Positions 49,201-57,967 of a DNA stretch of 64,000 bases are shown one piece after another. Every line of letters begins with the position of its first letter. Within the stretch, counting starts at the first letter, position 1. The translations under genes were made by a program, and so were the position numbers. The notes beneath the pieces are model-generated. The model saw nothing but the letters and a program-made list of their open reading frames with translations. It searched no databases and was not told where the DNA came from. This DNA is from Aquisalimonas lutea (lineage in GTDB: Bacteria > Pseudomonadota > Gammaproteobacteria > Nitrococcales > Aquisalimonadaceae), in assembly GCF_030409225.1 (NCBI RefSeq), contig NZ_JAUFPK010000001.1, positions 554,191 to 618,190 on the forward strand. The letters run 5' to 3'.

Positions 49201-50361
49201 ATGCACCCGAAACCGGATCAGTACCAGGAACTGCGCGATGCGCTCCGGGATCTCTGCAAGCACTACCCGGACGCCTACTTCCGCGGGATCGATGCCGAGG
49301 GCACCTACCCCGAGGCGTTCATCGACAGCCTCACGGAGGCCGGCTGGCTGGCGGCCATGATTCCGCAGGAGTACGGCGGCTCCGGTCTGGGGCTGACGGA
49401 GGCCTCGGTGATCATGGAGGAAGTCAACCGCAACGGCGGCAACGCGGGCGCCTGCCACGGGCAGATGTACAACATGGGCACGCTGCTGCGCCACGGCTCC
49501 GAGGCGCAGAAGCAGGCGTACCTGCCGCGCATCGCCAGCGGCGAGCTGCGGCTGCAGTCCATGGCGGTCACCGAGCCCACCACCGGCACCGACACCACGA
49601 AGCTGAGGACCACCGCCGTCAGGAAGGGCGACCGCTACGTGATCAACGGCCAGAAGGTATGGATCTCGCGGGTCCAGCACTCGGACATGATGATCCTGCT
49701 CGCACGCACCACGCCCCTGGCCGACGTCCAGCGCCGCTCGGACGGCATGTCGGTATTCCTGGTCGACCTGCACGAGGCGATGGGCAACGGCCTCAGCGCG
49801 CAGCCGATCCGTAACATGGTCAACCACGAGACCAACGAGCTGTTCTTCGACGACCTGGAGATCCCCGAGGACAACCTGATCGGCGAGGAGGGCCGGGGAT
49901 TCAAGTACATCCTCGACGGCCTGAACGCCGAGCGCACGCTGATCGCCGCCGAGTGCATCGGCGATGCCTGGTGGTTCCTGAACAAGGTGGTCGACTACAC
50001 CAGCGAGCGCACAGTATTCGACCGGCCCATCGCGCAGAACCAGGGGGTCCAGTTCCCCATCGCGCGCAGCTACGTCAACACCGAGGCGGCGAACCTCATG
50101 CGCTTCCGCGCCTGCGAGCTCTACGACCGCAACGAGCACTGCGGCGCCGAGGCCAACATGGCCAAGCTCCTGGCGGCGGATACGTCGTGGGAGGCCGCCA
50201 ATGTCTGCCTGCAGTACCACGGCGGCTTCGGCTTCGCGCACGAGTACGACGTCGAGCGCAAGTTCCGCGAGACGCGCCTTTACCAGGTGGCGCCCGTGTC
50301 CACCAACCTGGTCCTGTCCTACGTGGCCGAGCACGTGCTGGGACTGCCACGTTCATTCTGA
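49201..50361 (+). CDS. Acyl-CoA dehydrogenase
   Basis: A 386-residue ACAD. Motifs: MIPQEYGGSGLGLTEASVI, MAVTEPTTGTDTTKLRT (FAD/substrate loop), INGQKVWISRVQHSDMMIL, GLNAERTLIAAEC with the probable catalytic Glu, and LQYHGGFGFAHEYDVER. The C terminus (VAPVSTNLVLSYVAEHVLGLPRSF less the first residues) differs from the usual YEGTSEIQR and marks a distinct subfamily often found beside CaiB and MmgE genes. Start: ATG at 49201. The stop overlaps the ribosome-binding site of the CoA-transferase gene. Confidence 0.92.
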   Translation: MHPKPDQYQELRDALRDLCKHYPDAYFRGIDAEGTYPEAFIDSLTEAGWLAAMIPQEYGGSGLGLTEASVIMEEVNRNGGNAGACHGQMYNMGTLLRHGSEAQKQAYLPRIASGELRLQSMAVTEPTTGTDTTKLRTTAVRKGDRYVINGQKVWISRVQHSDMMILLARTTPLADVQRRSDGMSVFLVDLHEAMGNGLSAQPIRNMVNHETNELFFDDLEIPEDNLIGEEGRGFKYILDGLNAERTLIAAECIGDAWWFLNKVVDYTSERTVFDRPIAQNQGVQFPIARSYVNTEAANLMRFRACELYDRNEHCGAEANMAKLLAADTSWEAANVCLQYHGGFGFAHEYDVERKFRETRLYQVAPVSTNLVLSYVAEHVLGLPRSF

Positions 50362-50373
50362 GAGGTCGTGTTC

Positions 50374-51558
50374 ATGCCGGTTCGCCCACTGGACGGTATT
50401 ACCGTCGTCACCCTGGAGCACGCCATCGCGGCGCCGTTCTGCACGCGTCAGCTCGCGGATCTCGGCGCCCGGGTGATCAAGATCGAGCGCCCCGGCACCG
50501 GGGATTTCGCGCGCCACTACGATGAGCGGGTGCGGGGACTTGCCTCTCACTTCGTGTGGACCAACCGCTCCAAGGAGAGCGTCACCCTGGACGTCAAGCA
50601 CGCCGACGGGGCGCGCGTGCTGGAGCAGCTCGTCGAGCGCGCCGACATCGTCGTCCAGAACCTGGCACCGGGCGCGGCCGCCCGGCTCGGCCTGTCGTAC
50701 GAAACCCTGCGCGGGCGTGATGCCGCCAAGATCGTCTGCGACATCTCCGGCTACGGCGCCGACGGGCCCTACCGCGACAAGAAGGCCTACGACCTGCTGG
50801 TGCAGAGCGAATCCGGCTTTCTCTCCATTACCGGCAGCGAGGACGAGCCGGCCAAGGCCGGCTGCTCCATCGCCGACATCGCCGCCGGCATGTATGCCTA
50901 CAGCAACGTGCTCGCTGCGCTCATCCAGCGCCAGCGCAGCGGCGAGGGTTGCCACATCGAGGTGTCGCTGCTCGATGCCATGACCGAGTGGATGGGCTTC
51001 GCGCTGTACTACGCGTTCGACGGAGCGCCTCCGCCGCCCCGGACCGGCGCGGCCCACGCCACCATCTACCCCTACGGGCCGTTCGCCACCGGCGACGGCC
51101 GCAGCGTCATGCTGGGCGTGCAGAACGAGCGCGAATGGCAGGCCTTCTGCGAGCGGGTGCTCGCCCGCCCCGAGCTGGCCGATGACGAGCGCTTTGCCGG
51201 CAACTCCGCGCGCGTGCGGTCCCGCCACGAGCTCAAGGGCGTCATCGAGCAGGTCTTCTCGACGCTGACCGCCGAGCAGGTGGTGGAGCGCCTGGACACG
51301 GCGCAGATCGCCAACGCGCGGGTGAACACCGTCGCCGATGTCTGGGCCCATCCACAGCTCGCCGCCCGCGACCGCTGGGCGCAGATCGACAGCCCGGCCG
51401 GCTCCGTCCCGGCGATGCTTCCCCCGGGCGCACCCGGGGCCTTCAGCCCCGCCATGGGCGCCGTGCCCGCCCTGGGCGAGCACACGGATGCCGTCCTCGG
51501 GGAAATCGGTTACGACACGGCGACCATCGCCGCCCTCAGGGAGGCCGGAGCCGTATGA
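50374..51558 (+). CDS. CoA-transferase, class III (CaiB/FRC family)
   Basis: A 394-residue family III CoA-transferase. N-terminal LDGITVVTLEHAIAAPFCTRQLADLGARVIKIE and the catalytic Asp in EVSLLDAMTEW (about residue 201) are typical; GYGADGPYRDKKAYDLLVQ is the family loop. It transfers CoA between a donor thioester and a dicarboxylate or similar acid via an aspartyl-CoA anhydride. I prefer the ATG at 50374 (GAGAGG eight bases upstream) over the GTG at 50368. It overlaps the MmgE/PrpD start (ATGA, 51555-51558). Confidence 0.93.
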   Translation: MPVRPLDGITVVTLEHAIAAPFCTRQLADLGARVIKIERPGTGDFARHYDERVRGLASHFVWTNRSKESVTLDVKHADGARVLEQLVERADIVVQNLAPGAAARLGLSYETLRGRDAAKIVCDISGYGADGPYRDKKAYDLLVQSESGFLSITGSEDEPAKAGCSIADIAAGMYAYSNVLAALIQRQRSGEGCHIEVSLLDAMTEWMGFALYYAFDGAPPPPRTGAAHATIYPYGPFATGDGRSVMLGVQNEREWQAFCERVLARPELADDERFAGNSARVRSRHELKGVIEQVFSTLTAEQVVERLDTAQIANARVNTVADVWAHPQLAARDRWAQIDSPAGSVPAMLPPGAPGAFSPAMGAVPALGEHTDAVLGEIGYDTATIAALREAGAV

Positions 51559-52952
51559 GCGCAACCGACATCTCCACCAGCACCGAGGACCCGGGCGGCA
51601 GGCTTGCCGCGTTCGCCGCGCAGCTGCGCTTCGATGCGATTCCGGCGGAGGTGCTGGACCGCACCGAGGAGCTGTTCCTGGACTGGACCGCGTCGGCCCT
51701 GGCCGGCAAGGGCGCCCGCGCGGTGGAGGCCATCGACGCCTTCGCCCGGCGCATGGGCCCGGACAGCGGCGCAAGCGAGATCCTGATCAACCGCCGCGGC
51801 ACGTCGCCGCTGTTCGCCGCCCTGGTCAACGCTGCCGCCTCGCACGTGGCGGAGCAGGACGACGTTCACAACGGCTCGGTGTTCCACCCCGGCGCCGTCG
51901 TCTTCCCCGTCGCCCTGGCCGTGGCGCAGGCGCGCGGTGCCAGCGGCCGCGCGTTCCTCACCGCGGCGGTCGCGGGCTACGAGACCGGCATCCGCATCGG
52001 CGAGTTCCTCGGGCGCTCGCACTACACCGTCTTTCACACCACCGGCACCGCCGGCACCCTCGCCGCCGCGGTGGCCGCGGGCCGGCTGCTGGATCTGTCA
52101 CCGGAACGGATGGTCCATGCCATGGGGTCGGCCGGCACCCAGGCCGCCGGCCTGTGGGAGTTCCTGCGCGACGGCGCCGACTCCAAGCAGCTGCACACGG
52201 CGAAGGCCGCGGCGGACGGGCTGACCGCCGCGTACCTGGCCGCCGACGGGTTCACCGGGGCTCGCCGCATCCTGGACGGCGAGCAGGGCATGGCCGCGGG
52301 CATGTCCCGCGACGCCGACCCGGCGCGGCTGGTGGACCGGCTCGGCGAGCGCTGGGCGCTGGCGGAGACCTCGTTCAAGTTCCACGCTTCCTGCCGGCAC
52401 ACGCACCCGGCGGCGGACGCGCTGCTGAAGCTCGTCGAGCGCCATGGCCTGGGCCCCGACGAGATCACCGCGGTCACGGCCCGGGTGCACCAGGGCGCGC
52501 TGGACGTGCTGGGCCCGGTGGTGGAGCCGCGCAGTGTCCACCAGGCGAAGTTCTCCATGGGGGCGACCCTCGCCCTGATCGCCATCCACCGGCGTGCCGG
52601 CGTGCAGGAGTTCGAGCAGCACTACGACGCCCCGGCCACCCACGCCTTCCGGCGCAAGGTCACCATGGTGCTGGACCCGGAGGTGGACGAAGCCTACCCG
52701 CAGCGCTGGATCGGCAAGGTCACCGTCACGACGGCCGACGGCGCGATGCTGAGCGAGCGAGTCGACGAGCCCAGGGGCGACCCGGGCAACACGCTCACTC
52801 GCCCCGAGCTGGAAGACAAGGCGCAACGCCTGGCCGCGTTCACCGGAGCCGCGACCCCGGAGGAGCTCCGGCAGGTGATCGCCCTCGCCTGGGGCCTGCG
52901 CGACCTGCCCGCGCTGGGGCAGCTGCTCGCCGGCGCCCACGAACAACCGTGA
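51555..52952 (+). CDS. MmgE/PrpD family protein
   Basis: A 465-residue protein with the MmgE/PrpD all-helical N-terminal domain (DRTEELFLDWTASALAGKG, AASHVAEQDDVHNGSVFHPG, VAGYETGIRIGEFLGRSHY) and the C-terminal domain (SFKFHASCRHTHPAADALL, VHQAKFSMGATLALI). The family includes 2-methylcitrate dehydratase, cis-aconitate decarboxylase and iminodisuccinate epimerase, so the reaction cannot be named from sequence. Its setting with CaiB and MaoC-type hydratase suggests a branched C4-C6 di- or tricarboxylate step. It overlaps the CoA-transferase stop by four bases. Confidence 0.9.
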   Translation: MSATDISTSTEDPGGRLAAFAAQLRFDAIPAEVLDRTEELFLDWTASALAGKGARAVEAIDAFARRMGPDSGASEILINRRGTSPLFAALVNAAASHVAEQDDVHNGSVFHPGAVVFPVALAVAQARGASGRAFLTAAVAGYETGIRIGEFLGRSHYTVFHTTGTAGTLAAAVAAGRLLDLSPERMVHAMGSAGTQAAGLWEFLRDGADSKQLHTAKAAADGLTAAYLAADGFTGARRILDGEQGMAAGMSRDADPARLVDRLGERWALAETSFKFHASCRHTHPAADALLKLVERHGLGPDEITAVTARVHQGALDVLGPVVEPRSVHQAKFSMGATLALIAIHRRAGVQEFEQHYDAPATHAFRRKVTMVLDPEVDEAYPQRWIGKVTVTTADGAMLSERVDEPRGDPGNTLTRPELEDKAQRLAAFTGAATPEELRQVIALAWGLRDLPALGQLLAGAHEQP

Positions 52953-52976
52953 ATCGCTATCCAGGGGGACAATCCC

Positions 52977-53897
52977 ATGAGTGAGCAACGCATGATGGAG
53001 GGCAAGGCGGTGGTCGTCACCGGCGCCGGCGGCGGCATCGGGCGGGATATCGCACTGATGATGGCCGAGCACGGGGCCCGCGTGGTGGTCAACGACATCG
53101 GCGCCAGCCTCAGCGGCGAGGGCGAGGACGCGGGACCGGCTCAGCAGGTGGTCGAAGAAATCCGCGCCGGCGGCGGCGAGGCCGTCGTCAACACCGACAG
53201 CGTCGCCGAGCCGGCCGGTGCCCGCGGGCTGGTGGAGACCGCCATGGACCGGTTCGGCCGCATCGACGCGGTGGTCAACAACGCCGGCATCCTGCGGGAC
53301 CGCTTCTTCCACAAGATGAGTGAGCCGGAGTGGGACGCCGTCATCAAGGTGCACCTCTACGGCAGCTACTACGTCAGCCGCGCCGCCGCGCCCCACATGA
53401 AGGAGCAGCAGTCCGGGTCGTTCGTGCACATGACCTCCACGTCCGGGCTGATCGGCAACTACGGACAGGCGAACTACTCGGCGGCCAAGCTCGGCCTCAC
53501 GGCGCTGTCCAAGTCCATCGCGCTGGACATGGAGCGCTTCGGCGTGCGCTCCAACTGCATCGCGCCGTTCGCGTGGAGCCGGATGATCAGCTCCATTCCC
53601 ACCAACACGCCGGAAGAGGAGGCGCGCGTGCGCAAGCTCCAGGAGATGACGCCCAACAAGGTCGCTCCCCTGGCCGTGTACCTGGCCAGTGAGGCTGCGG
53701 CCGAGGTCAACGCCCAGATCTTCTGCGTGCGCAACAACGAGATCTTCCTGATCAGCCAGCCGCGGCCGGTGCGCTCGGTCCACCGCGCGGAGGGCTGGAC
53801 GCCGGCGACCATCGCCGAGCACGCCGCGCCCGCGCTGAAGGCGAGCTTCCACGACCTGGAGCGCTCCGGCGACGTCTTCAGCTGGGACCCGGTGTAA
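52977..53897 (+). CDS. SDR, MFE-2-like (3R)-hydroxyacyl-CoA dehydrogenase
   Basis: A 306-residue SDR resembling the dehydrogenase domain of peroxisomal multifunctional enzyme 2. Marks: VVTGAGGGIGRDIAL, VVVNDIG, NNAGILRDRFFHKMSEPEWDA, MTSTSGLIGNYGQANYSAAK with Ser/Tyr/Lys catalytic residues, and NCIAPFAWSRM. The family oxidises (3R)-hydroxyacyl-CoA with NAD+. In this operon it probably follows hydration by the MaoC proteins. The last 70 residues extend beyond a minimal SDR, as in MFE-2. Confidence 0.91.
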   Translation: MSEQRMMEGKAVVVTGAGGGIGRDIALMMAEHGARVVVNDIGASLSGEGEDAGPAQQVVEEIRAGGGEAVVNTDSVAEPAGARGLVETAMDRFGRIDAVVNNAGILRDRFFHKMSEPEWDAVIKVHLYGSYYVSRAAAPHMKEQQSGSFVHMTSTSGLIGNYGQANYSAAKLGLTALSKSIALDMERFGVRSNCIAPFAWSRMISSIPTNTPEEEARVRKLQEMTPNKVAPLAVYLASEAAAEVNAQIFCVRNNEIFLISQPRPVRSVHRAEGWTPATIAEHAAPALKASFHDLERSGDVFSWDPV

Positions 53898-53924
53898 CCT
53901 CAACCCTGAAAGGACGAGCGGACC

Positions 53925-56033
53925 ATGGACGCAAGAACCGATCTCTCCTCACTGTTCTCCCCAAGGGCGATCGCGGTGGTGGGCGCCTCCGGCGACCCGT
54001 CGCGCATCGGCGGGCGGCCCGTCGCCTACTGCCAGCGCCTCGGCTTCCCGGGGGCGATCTACCCCGTCAACCCGGCGCGCGACACCGTGCAGGGGCTGAC
54101 GGCCTATCCCGACATCGACAGCCTGCCCGCGGAGGCCGACCTGTTCGTGCTCGCGATCCCGGCGGCGCAGGTGCCGGCGGCCCTGGAGCGCGCCGCGGCG
54201 AAGGGCGCGCGCGTGGCCGTGGTGTTCTCGTCCGGCTTCGGCGAGACCGGCGAGGCGGGCGAGGCCCTGCAGCAGGAGCTGCTGGAGATCGCCGCGCGCA
54301 CCGGTGTCCGCGTGCTTGGCCCCAACTCCCTGGGGCTGTTCTGCAATACCTCGCGCATGGCGCCGACGTTCACCACCTTTCTCGAGGACGTGGAGCCCGC
54401 CAGCGGCAACCTGGCCATCGTCTCGCAGTCCGGCGCCTACGGCGCCCACCTGGCCATGCTTGCCAGCAAGCGCGGCATCGGCCTTTCCCACTTCGTCACC
54501 ACCGGCAACGAGTCGGACGTCACGGTGGCCGACTGCATCCATCAGCTCGCCGGTGACCCTGCGGTCGGCGTCATCGCCTGCTACTCCGAAGGCGTCAGGG
54601 ACGGCCGGCGCTTTCTCGAAGCCCTGCTGGCCGCCCGCGCCGCCGGCAAGCCGGTGGTGATCATCAAGGTGGGCAGCAGCAGCATCGGCCAGCAGGCGGC
54701 GCAGTCGCACACCGCCTCGGTGGCCGGGGACGACGCCGTGTTCGATGCCGCCGTGCGCTTCGGCGGCGCCGAGCGCGTACACAACACCCAGGCGTTCATC
54801 GACCTGATCTATACCCTGAGCCGCCGGCCGCCGCTTGCCGGCCGGCGGCTCGGGGTCCTGACCATGTCCGGCGGCGCCGGCGTGCTCATGGCCGATGCCG
54901 CGGCCGGCCACGGCCTCGAGCTGACCCCGCTGCCCGAGGATGCCCGCGCATGGCTGGCGGAGCGCATCCCGTTCGGGGCCGCCACCAATCCGGTGGATAC
55001 CACCGCCCAGGCGGTGAACGACATGTCCCTGGTGGGCGATGCCCTGCGCGTCATGCTGGAGCGCGGCGGCCACGACGCGGTGGTGAGCTTCTTCATGAGC
55101 TGGCCCGCCAACCCCAGCATCGGTCCCAGGCTCAAGACGGCCATCGCCGAGGGGATCGAGGGCTTCGACGACCGCACCGTGGCCATCGCCGTCAACGCCG
55201 GCGCGGAGGTCAAGGCGGACTTCGATGCCGCCGGCATGCTAGTGTTCGACGATCCGACCTTCGCCGTCGATGCCCTGGCGGCGTCGGCGCGCATCGGCGA
55301 GCGCCTGCGCGAGCCGGTACCGGTGCTGGAGAGCCCGCGGGAACCGGGAGGTCAGCAGGACCTGGCCCGCCTGGACGAAGCGCAGACCGCCGCCCTGATG
55401 CGCGACGCCGGCGTGCCCATGAGCGACCACCGCACGGCGACGACCCCCGACGAGGCAGTCGCGGCCGCCGAGGCGCTGGGCTATCCGGTGGCCGTCAAGA
55501 TCCTGTCCCCGGACATCCTGCACAAGTCCGACGCGGGCGGCATCGCCCTGGCCCTGCCGGACGCCGAGGCGGTGCGTGCGGCGACCCGGGACGTGCTGGA
55601 CGCGTGCCGGGACCAGGCCGGGGATGCCGTGATCAACGGCGTCCTGGTCGCGCCCATGGCGGCGCCGGGGACGGACCTGATCCTCGGCGGCCGCGTGGAT
55701 CCGGTGTTCGGCCCGGTGGTCGTGTGCGGGCTGGGGGGCATCTTCGTGGAGATCTTCAACGATGTCGCCATCGAGATCGCCCCCGTTACCGAGGAGCGCG
55801 CGGAGGCACTGCTGCGGCGGCTGCAGGCGTGGCCGGTGCTGGCCGGCGCCCGCGGCGGCGAGCCCGCGGACATCGCCGCCTCGGCACGGGCCATCGGGGC
55901 CTTCTCGCGCTTCGTCGCCAACAACGCCGCACATCTCAGCTCGGCCGAAATCAATCCGCTCCGCGTGCTCCCGCGTGGGCAGGGCGTGGTGGGCCTCGAC
56001 GCCCTGATCGTCGGGCGGGACGGTGCCACATGA
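53925..56033 (+). CDS. Acyl-CoA synthetase (NDP-forming), acetate-CoA ligase alpha-beta fusion
   Basis: A 702-residue fused ADP-forming acyl-CoA synthetase. Domain order: CoA-binding (PRAIAVVGASGDPSRIGG), succinyl-CoA-ligase-like flavodoxin domains with GPNSLGLF, SQSGAYG and the phosphohistidine region SHTASVAGDDAVF (near residue 260), then a C-terminal ATP-grasp_5 domain (GYPVAVKILSPDILHKSDAGG). It converts an acyl-CoA plus ADP and phosphate to acid and ATP, or the reverse. In the operon it may activate the entering acid or recover ATP from an end product. Its stop overlaps the next start by four bases. Confidence 0.92.
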   Translation: MDARTDLSSLFSPRAIAVVGASGDPSRIGGRPVAYCQRLGFPGAIYPVNPARDTVQGLTAYPDIDSLPAEADLFVLAIPAAQVPAALERAAAKGARVAVVFSSGFGETGEAGEALQQELLEIAARTGVRVLGPNSLGLFCNTSRMAPTFTTFLEDVEPASGNLAIVSQSGAYGAHLAMLASKRGIGLSHFVTTGNESDVTVADCIHQLAGDPAVGVIACYSEGVRDGRRFLEALLAARAAGKPVVIIKVGSSSIGQQAAQSHTASVAGDDAVFDAAVRFGGAERVHNTQAFIDLIYTLSRRPPLAGRRLGVLTMSGGAGVLMADAAAGHGLELTPLPEDARAWLAERIPFGAATNPVDTTAQAVNDMSLVGDALRVMLERGGHDAVVSFFMSWPANPSIGPRLKTAIAEGIEGFDDRTVAIAVNAGAEVKADFDAAGMLVFDDPTFAVDALAASARIGERLREPVPVLESPREPGGQQDLARLDEAQTAALMRDAGVPMSDHRTATTPDEAVAAAEALGYPVAVKILSPDILHKSDAGGIALALPDAEAVRAATRDVLDACRDQAGDAVINGVLVAPMAAPGTDLILGGRVDPVFGPVVVCGLGGIFVEIFNDVAIEIAPVTEERAEALLRRLQAWPVLAGARGGEPADIAASARAIGAFSRFVANNAAHLSSAEINPLRVLPRGQGVVGLDALIVGRDGAT

Positions 56034-56425
56034 ACGAACCCTCCGCCTACCGGACGTTCGCCGATTTCGAGCCGGGGGCCTTCATCGGCGCCACGCGGCT
56101 GCCGGTGACGGCACAGCTGAAGGCCACCTGGGAACGCATCGGCACACCCGCGGAAGGCGAACGGCTGCCCCCGGGGCTGCTGGTCGCCCTGCTCATGCGC
56201 GGCTACGGCGAAGTGGTCGATCGGCGCCCGCCGGGCAACGTCCACGCCGAGCTGGATATCACGTTCCTGGACGACCGGCTGCACGACGACGAGCTGCGGC
56301 TCTCGGTTCACTGCGCCGATGCGTCCCTGCGCAAGGGGCGGCGCTGGGTGGAGCTGGACACCGAGCAGTGGTCGGGGCAGCGCTGCCTGACGCAGGCACG
56401 CCTGACCCTGCTGTGGGCCCGTTAG
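56030..56425 (+). CDS. Hotdog-fold protein, probable N-terminal-type MaoC partner
   Basis: A 131-residue protein of hotdog size. The pattern LPPGLLVALLMRGYGEVVDRRPPGNVHAELDITFLD resembles the non-catalytic half of heteromeric MaoC-like hydratases (as ChsH2N is to ChsH1) rather than the catalytic half; no hydratase-2 Asp/His motif is present. A catalytic MaoC gene follows ten bases downstream, so the two probably form a heteromer. It overlaps the stop of the acyl-CoA synthetase gene. The family is not firmly recognised. Confidence 0.7.
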   Translation: MNEPSAYRTFADFEPGAFIGATRLPVTAQLKATWERIGTPAEGERLPPGLLVALLMRGYGEVVDRRPPGNVHAELDITFLDDRLHDDELRLSVHCADASLRKGRRWVELDTEQWSGQRCLTQARLTLLWAR

Positions 56426-56435
56426 GAGGTAGACC

Positions 56436-56819
56436 ATGACCCCGCCGAGTGACAACACCGCCGGCACCGAGGTGCGGCGCGCGCTGGGACGCGACGACGT
56501 CCTCGCCTACGCGCAGCTCACCGACGACTTCAACCCCATCCATGTCGACGAGGCGTTCGCGGCGGAGTCGCCGTTCGGCCATACCATCGTGCACGGTACC
56601 CTGACCCTGACGCTGGTATGGGAGCTGCTGGCGGCGCTGCGGCCGCCGCAGGGCGCGCACGGCAGCCGCGTGACCGTGCGCTTCACGGCCCCCGTCGCCG
56701 TCGGCGAGACCGTCACGGCGACGCTGGAGGAGGCGGCAGCGGCGGACGGGCCCATGCACATCGTGGTGCGCCGGGCGGACGGCGCGACGGCGCTCACCGC
56801 GGCTGTCCGGCAACCATGA
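56436..56819 (+). CDS. MaoC-like enoyl-CoA hydratase (catalytic subunit)
   Basis: A 127-residue hotdog hydratase. It carries the hydratase-2 motif YAQLTDDFNPIHVDEAF (catalytic Asp and His near residues 32-37) followed by SPFGHTIVHGTLTLTLVWEL. It would add water to a trans-2-enoyl-CoA to give a (3R)-hydroxyacyl-CoA for the SDR encoded upstream or for aldol cleavage. GGAGG precedes the ATG. Its stop overlaps the thiolase-fold start (ATGA, 56816-56819). Confidence 0.9.
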   Translation: MTPPSDNTAGTEVRRALGRDDVLAYAQLTDDFNPIHVDEAFAAESPFGHTIVHGTLTLTLVWELLAALRPPQGAHGSRVTVRFTAPVAVGETVTATLEEAAAADGPMHIVVRRADGATALTAAVRQP

Positions 56820-57967
56820 ACACGCCCTGCATCGCCGCAACCGGGCTGACCCCGTTCGGCCGCCTGGAGCCCGCGGACACCCTCGACCTGATGAGCCGGG
56901 CCGCGGGCGCCGCGCTGGCGGAAGCCGGCCTCGAGCGCGGGGATGTGGACGGCCTGCTCACGGGCTACTCGACCACCCACCCGCACCTGATGCCGGCGAC
57001 CCTGTTCGCGGAGTACTTCGGCCTGCAGCCCGCCTACGCCCACGGCGTGCAGGTGGGCGGCGCCACGGGGCTGGCCATGGTGGACCTGGCCCGGCGGCTG
57101 ATCCAGGCCGGAGCCGCGCAGCGGATCCTGGTGGTCGCCGGCGAGAACCGCCTGAGCGGGCAGAGCCGCGACCAGACCATCCAGACCCTGGCCCAGGTGG
57201 GCGAGCCCGTCCACGAGGTGCCCAACGGCGCGGCCGTGCCGGCCTACTACGCGCTGCTGGCAAGCCGCTACCTGGCGGAGACCGGCTGCTCGGAGGCGGA
57301 TCTGGCCGCGTTCTCGGTGCTGATGCGCCGGCACGCGGCGCGCTACCCGGGCGCGCACCTCACCGGGGCCGTCACGGTCGCGGACGTCCTCGCCTCCAAG
57401 CCCATCGCCACGCCGCTGAAGCAGCTCGACTGCTGCCCCATTTCCGACGGTGCGGCGGCCGTGGTGGTCGCGCGTGCCGACCGGATGCCCGCCGGCACGC
57501 GGCCGGCGCGCATCACCGGCGGCGGTCAGGCGCATACGCACCAGCACGTGACCATGGCCCCGGAGCCGGTGCACGCCGGCGCCACCCAGGCGGCCGGCAG
57601 GGCCCTGAGCGAGGCCGGGCGACGGCTCGACGACATGGAGCTGCTGGGCGTGTACGACAGCTTCACCATCACCCTGGCCGAGCTGCTCGAAGGGCTGGGC
57701 GTCAGTGACCGCGGCCGCGCACCGGCGGACGCGGCCGCCGGACGATTCGACCTGGACGGCTCGCTGCCGCTGAATCCCCACGGGGGGCTGCTGTCGTACG
57801 GCCACGCGGGGGTGGCCGGGGGCATGTCGCACCTGGTGGAGACGGTCCGTCAGCTCACGGGGCGCTCGCCGGTCCCCGCGCCCCGGGGCCCCGGCCTGGC
57901 CCTGGTCCATGCCGACGGCGGCGTGCTGTCGTCCCATGTCAGCCTGGTTCTGGAGGGCGCGCCGTGA
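56816..57967 (+). CDS. Thiolase-fold protein without nucleophilic Cys (second copy)
   Basis: A 383-residue member of the SCP-x/Ltp2 thiolase group. The nucleophile region reads VQVGGATGLAMVD, with no Cys; the C-terminal His is kept in SYGHAGVAGG and YDSFTIT lies around residue 280, the same place as in the protein at 34880-36046. Together with the adjacent DUF35 protein and a MaoC pair it matches the gene set of retro-aldol side-chain cleavage (ChsH1-ChsH2-Ltp2). A classical thiolase reaction is unlikely without the Cys. The DUF35 gene overlaps its stop by four bases. Confidence 0.87.
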   Translation: MNTPCIAATGLTPFGRLEPADTLDLMSRAAGAALAEAGLERGDVDGLLTGYSTTHPHLMPATLFAEYFGLQPAYAHGVQVGGATGLAMVDLARRLIQAGAAQRILVVAGENRLSGQSRDQTIQTLAQVGEPVHEVPNGAAVPAYYALLASRYLAETGCSEADLAAFSVLMRRHAARYPGAHLTGAVTVADVLASKPIATPLKQLDCCPISDGAAAVVVARADRMPAGTRPARITGGGQAHTHQHVTMAPEPVHAGATQAAGRALSEAGRRLDDMELLGVYDSFTITLAELLEGLGVSDRGRAPADAAAGRFDLDGSLPLNPHGGLLSYGHAGVAGGMSHLVETVRQLTGRSPVPAPRGPGLALVHADGGVLSSHVSLVLEGAP